From Vibrio splendidus 12E03 (GTDB lineage: Bacteria; Pseudomonadota; Gammaproteobacteria; Enterobacterales; Vibrionaceae): a stretch of 64,000 nt of DNA. The stretch spans positions 32,579-96,578 of the forward strand of contig NZ_AJZD02000268.1 in the NCBI RefSeq assembly GCF_000272105.2, written 5' to 3'. Below the pieces are notes generated by a model. The model searched no databases and was not told the DNA's origin. It saw only the letters and a list, made by a program, of their open reading frames with translations. A program made the position numbers and the translations under genes. The stretch's first letter is position 1. Each line of letters begins with the position of its first letter. Positions 61,655 to 64,000 of this stretch are shown in pieces.

Positions 61655-63910
61655 ATGAGCAGAAAAATTGAGTTATTAGCCCCAGGTGGCGATGTAGAAG
61701 CGATAAAAGCCGCCATCGTAGCGGGTGCTAATGCAGTTTATTGTGGTTTAGACACATTCAACGCTCGTAACAGAGCCTCTAACCTATCGTTAGACGAATT
61801 GAATGGTGTGATTCGCCTTGCTCATGAATACGGCTGTGAAGTGTTCCTGACTCTTAACGTTGTGCTACTGGAGCACGAGACTAAGAGCATCACCAAACTG
61901 CTGAACCAGCTTGTGAACACCAAAGTGGATGGCATCATTGTTCAAGACTTGGGTTTATTCAACCTGGTTAAGAAGCATTTCCCATCATTAGACGTTCACG
62001 CGTCGACTCAGTTAACAACGCACAACGAAGGCCAGATTAAGTTCTTGTCTAAGATTGGCGCGACGCGCGTTAACTTGTCTCGTGAGTTGAACCTGCCTGA
62101 AATCAAGATGCTGACGGAAGTAGCACACGACCATGATGTACTAACCGAAGTGTTCGTACACGGCGCTCTGTGTATTGCATTCTCTGGTCAATGTTACTCA
62201 AGCTCAGTAAGTGTGGGTAACTCAGGTAACCGTGGTCGTTGTAGCCAAGCGTGTCGTGATGAATACGAAGTCACCAACGCGGGCAACAAGTTCCCACTTA
62301 ACCTGAAAGATAACTCAGCTTACTACGACCTACCTGAATTGGTTGACGCGAAAGTCGACTCATTGAAAGTAGAAGGCCGTATTAAAGGCGCACACTACGT
62401 TTACACTGTGGTAGACACATGGCGTAAACAGATTGATAGCTTTGTAGAAAGTGGTTTGTTGATCGAAGACGATTCGAACCTGCACAAAGTATTCAACCGT
62501 GATTTCACCAACTCTTTCCTAAAGGGCAACCTAACGAAAGACATGTTTATCGATAACCCGCGCGACAACAGCATGAACTACGCTGTTGAGAAAGCGACGG
62601 AACAGAACAACGAAATCTCGGTTGTACAGATTCAAGAAGTGACGAACGAACTTCACCAAGCGAAAGACGTTCTTGGTAACGAAATGCGTGACAAGATCGA
62701 GTTCCTCGATATTCGCAAGACACCAGTAGCCCTGTCGTTCAGTGCAAAAGTGGGTCAACCATTTACGGTGACTGTGAACACGCCTAAAGAGAACTTTACC
62801 CTTCACTCTAAATCGCTATTGAAAGCGGTTGAAGAGAAGGCGATCACTCAAGAGCTACTTGAGAAGCGATTCAAAAACGTGAAGAGTGCGGTTCACACGC
62901 TAGAAAGCCACGACTTCAGCGAAGTGGATGCGGGCTTGCTGATTCCTCTTAAAGAAGTTTCAGACCTGAAAGACGAGATCGACTTCATTCTGAACGGCTC
63001 TGTGGAAGTGATTAAGCACGTTGAAGTGCCAGCACTGCCTCAGCACCCTAAAGTGAACGAGAAGCCGACTATGTCGATGCTTATCGCCGATGTAGAAGAC
63101 TTACACCTGTGTGACGTGACTGACGCGGATGTTTACTTCAAACTTCCAGAAAGCTTCAAGAAGCGTTGTAACAAGTACATCGACATATTGGCAGCAAACC
63201 CACGTTTGATTCCTTGGTTCCCAGCGGTATTGATCGGTAAAGATTACGATGAAGCGGTTCGTATTCTAGAAGAGATCAAGCCAGCTCGCATCGTGACTAA
63301 CAACACGGGTATTGCTTACAAAGCTTACGAGATGGGAATTGAGTGGGTTGCAGGCCCGTTCATGAACACAACCAACTCTCACGCACTGGTTACTCTGAAA
63401 GAAGAGCTTAACTGTGCCGGCGCATTCATTTCGAACGAGATCAACAAAGGTCAGATTCGTCATATTCGTCGCCCAGAGAACTTCAAACTGTTCTACAGCA
63501 TTTACCACCCAATCTTGATGATGACCAGCCGTCAGTGTTTCTTCCAAAGAACCGTGGGTTGTAACAAGCCAAGCATCGAAGCGGGTTGTATGTTGAAGTG
63601 TGAGAAAGCGACCACGATCACCAACGTGAAAGGCATCTCTTTCGCGGTTGATAAGCAGAAGGGTGGCTACCCAAGCATTTACAACCACGAGCAGTTCTTA
63701 AACCACGACGCAGTAACTGACTTCTCTGGTCTGTTCGACGAGTTCTTCATCGACCTAACCAACATCGGTGCGGGTTCTAAAGAAGTGAAAGACAAAGTTG
63801 AGCTTATCAAGCATTTCGAAGCGCTACTTAACGGCGTTGAAGGTTCACAACAGAACCTAGAGCAGATGGTTGAAGTTCGAACTAATGCTCAGTACGTACA
63901 AGGTTTATAA
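61655..63910 (+). CDS. U32-family protein (RlhA-like 23S rRNA hydroxylation)
   Basis: 751 residues. Begins KIELLAPGGDVEAIKAAIVAGANAVYCGLDTFNARNRASNL, U32 signature LTEVFVHGALCIAFSGQCYSSSVSVGNSGNRGRCSQACRDEYEV and DSLKVEGRIK, followed by a long extension with QCFFQRTVGCNKPSIEAGCMLKCEKA. E. coli RlhA (YdcP), which hydroxylates C2501 of 23S rRNA, has the same N-terminal half and a shorter tail. The extra Cys-rich C-terminus is typical of the Vibrio/Shewanella long form. Candidate Fe-S cysteines are present in GQC, RCSQAC and the tail. Confidence 0.85.
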   Translation: MSRKIELLAPGGDVEAIKAAIVAGANAVYCGLDTFNARNRASNLSLDELNGVIRLAHEYGCEVFLTLNVVLLEHETKSITKLLNQLVNTKVDGIIVQDLGLFNLVKKHFPSLDVHASTQLTTHNEGQIKFLSKIGATRVNLSRELNLPEIKMLTEVAHDHDVLTEVFVHGALCIAFSGQCYSSSVSVGNSGNRGRCSQACRDEYEVTNAGNKFPLNLKDNSAYYDLPELVDAKVDSLKVEGRIKGAHYVYTVVDTWRKQIDSFVESGLLIEDDSNLHKVFNRDFTNSFLKGNLTKDMFIDNPRDNSMNYAVEKATEQNNEISVVQIQEVTNELHQAKDVLGNEMRDKIEFLDIRKTPVALSFSAKVGQPFTVTVNTPKENFTLHSKSLLKAVEEKAITQELLEKRFKNVKSAVHTLESHDFSEVDAGLLIPLKEVSDLKDEIDFILNGSVEVIKHVEVPALPQHPKVNEKPTMSMLIADVEDLHLCDVTDADVYFKLPESFKKRCNKYIDILAANPRLIPWFPAVLIGKDYDEAVRILEEIKPARIVTNNTGIAYKAYEMGIEWVAGPFMNTTNSHALVTLKEELNCAGAFISNEINKGQIRHIRRPENFKLFYSIYHPILMMTSRQCFFQRTVGCNKPSIEAGCMLKCEKATTITNVKGISFAVDKQKGGYPSIYNHEQFLNHDAVTDFSGLFDEFFIDLTNIGAGSKEVKDKVELIKHFEALLNGVEGSQQNLEQMVEVRTNAQYVQGL

Positions 63911-64000
63911 CGCTTAAATGCGTAACTGCTTATAAGCACTCTGAACCAATAAACAAAAGGCCACTCAATCGAGTTAATGCCGATCGTTTAAGAAGACTTG
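63911..64000. other. Window end, nothing identified
   Basis: 90 bp after the U32 gene with no gene or hairpin visible before the window stops. Confidence 0.4.

Overview
This window looks like part of the smaller chromosome (chromosome II) of a marine Vibrio, probably of the Splendidus group. The main evidence is a complete luxP-luxQ autoinducer-2 receptor pair next to a convergent PilZ gene, an arrangement I remember from V. cholerae chromosome II. glpT-glpQ, sbcD-sbcC, tmaR and a HopJ-family gene fit the same replicon. I ran no database search, so the species-level placement is inference.

Layout. Bases 1-13 kb are core genes: an M15-type peptidase, tmaR, yceH with a GIY-YIG gene, luxPQ with PilZ, a HopJ-family gene, a DUF1289/CWC fusion, a YegD-type Hsp70, a porin, an FAH-family hydrolase and a LysE-type exporter. 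Bases 13-21 kb hold a phosphosugar mutase and a damaged aa3/caa3 oxidase operon: coxB is intact, coxA has a 1-nt frameshift and ctaG is intact. No subunit III gene follows. A 266-bp MITE-like element sits exactly on the ctaG stop codon, and a 58-codon outer-membrane-protein remnant lies a little further on. Bases 21-31 kb carry sbcDC, a patch of REP-like palindromes, a DUF2256 protein, a RIO-type kinase and a tightly overlapped minus-strand operon of cryptochrome DASH, an FeS photolyase-like protein and a short-chain dehydrogenase. Bases 31-43 kb carry a universal stress protein, a PcfJ-like protein with a tiny zinc protein, glpTQ, a 2-hydroxyacid dehydrogenase/HAD/methyltransferase run, and a small CxxC protein coupled to rsuA.

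Bases 43-61 kb are accessory in character. Nearly all genes are on the plus strand and small: GNAT, VOC, NUDIX, GST, GFA, HD, CatB and unknowns. Between 44.48 and 47.82 kb, four gene-to-gene gaps contain degenerate attC-like (Vibrio integron repeat) sequences, and genes start 13-26 bp after three of them. I read this as a fossil or sedentary integron-cassette array with no integrase in view. Decay is obvious here: an RraA-family gene and a VOC gene each have a single in-frame stop (CGA to TGA and CAA to TAA are the parsimonious changes), a GNAT gene is frameshifted, a metallo-hydrolase is reduced to 26 codons, and at 59.1-59.5 kb a cytochrome c start is fused to an internally deleted outer-membrane protein.

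The most novel-looking item is a set of three small proteins (54.3, 56.1 and 59.9 kb). They share a CxxCxxxTxH motif, a hydrophobic middle and a C-terminal CxKCG motif. The window ends in a U32-family gene related to RlhA.
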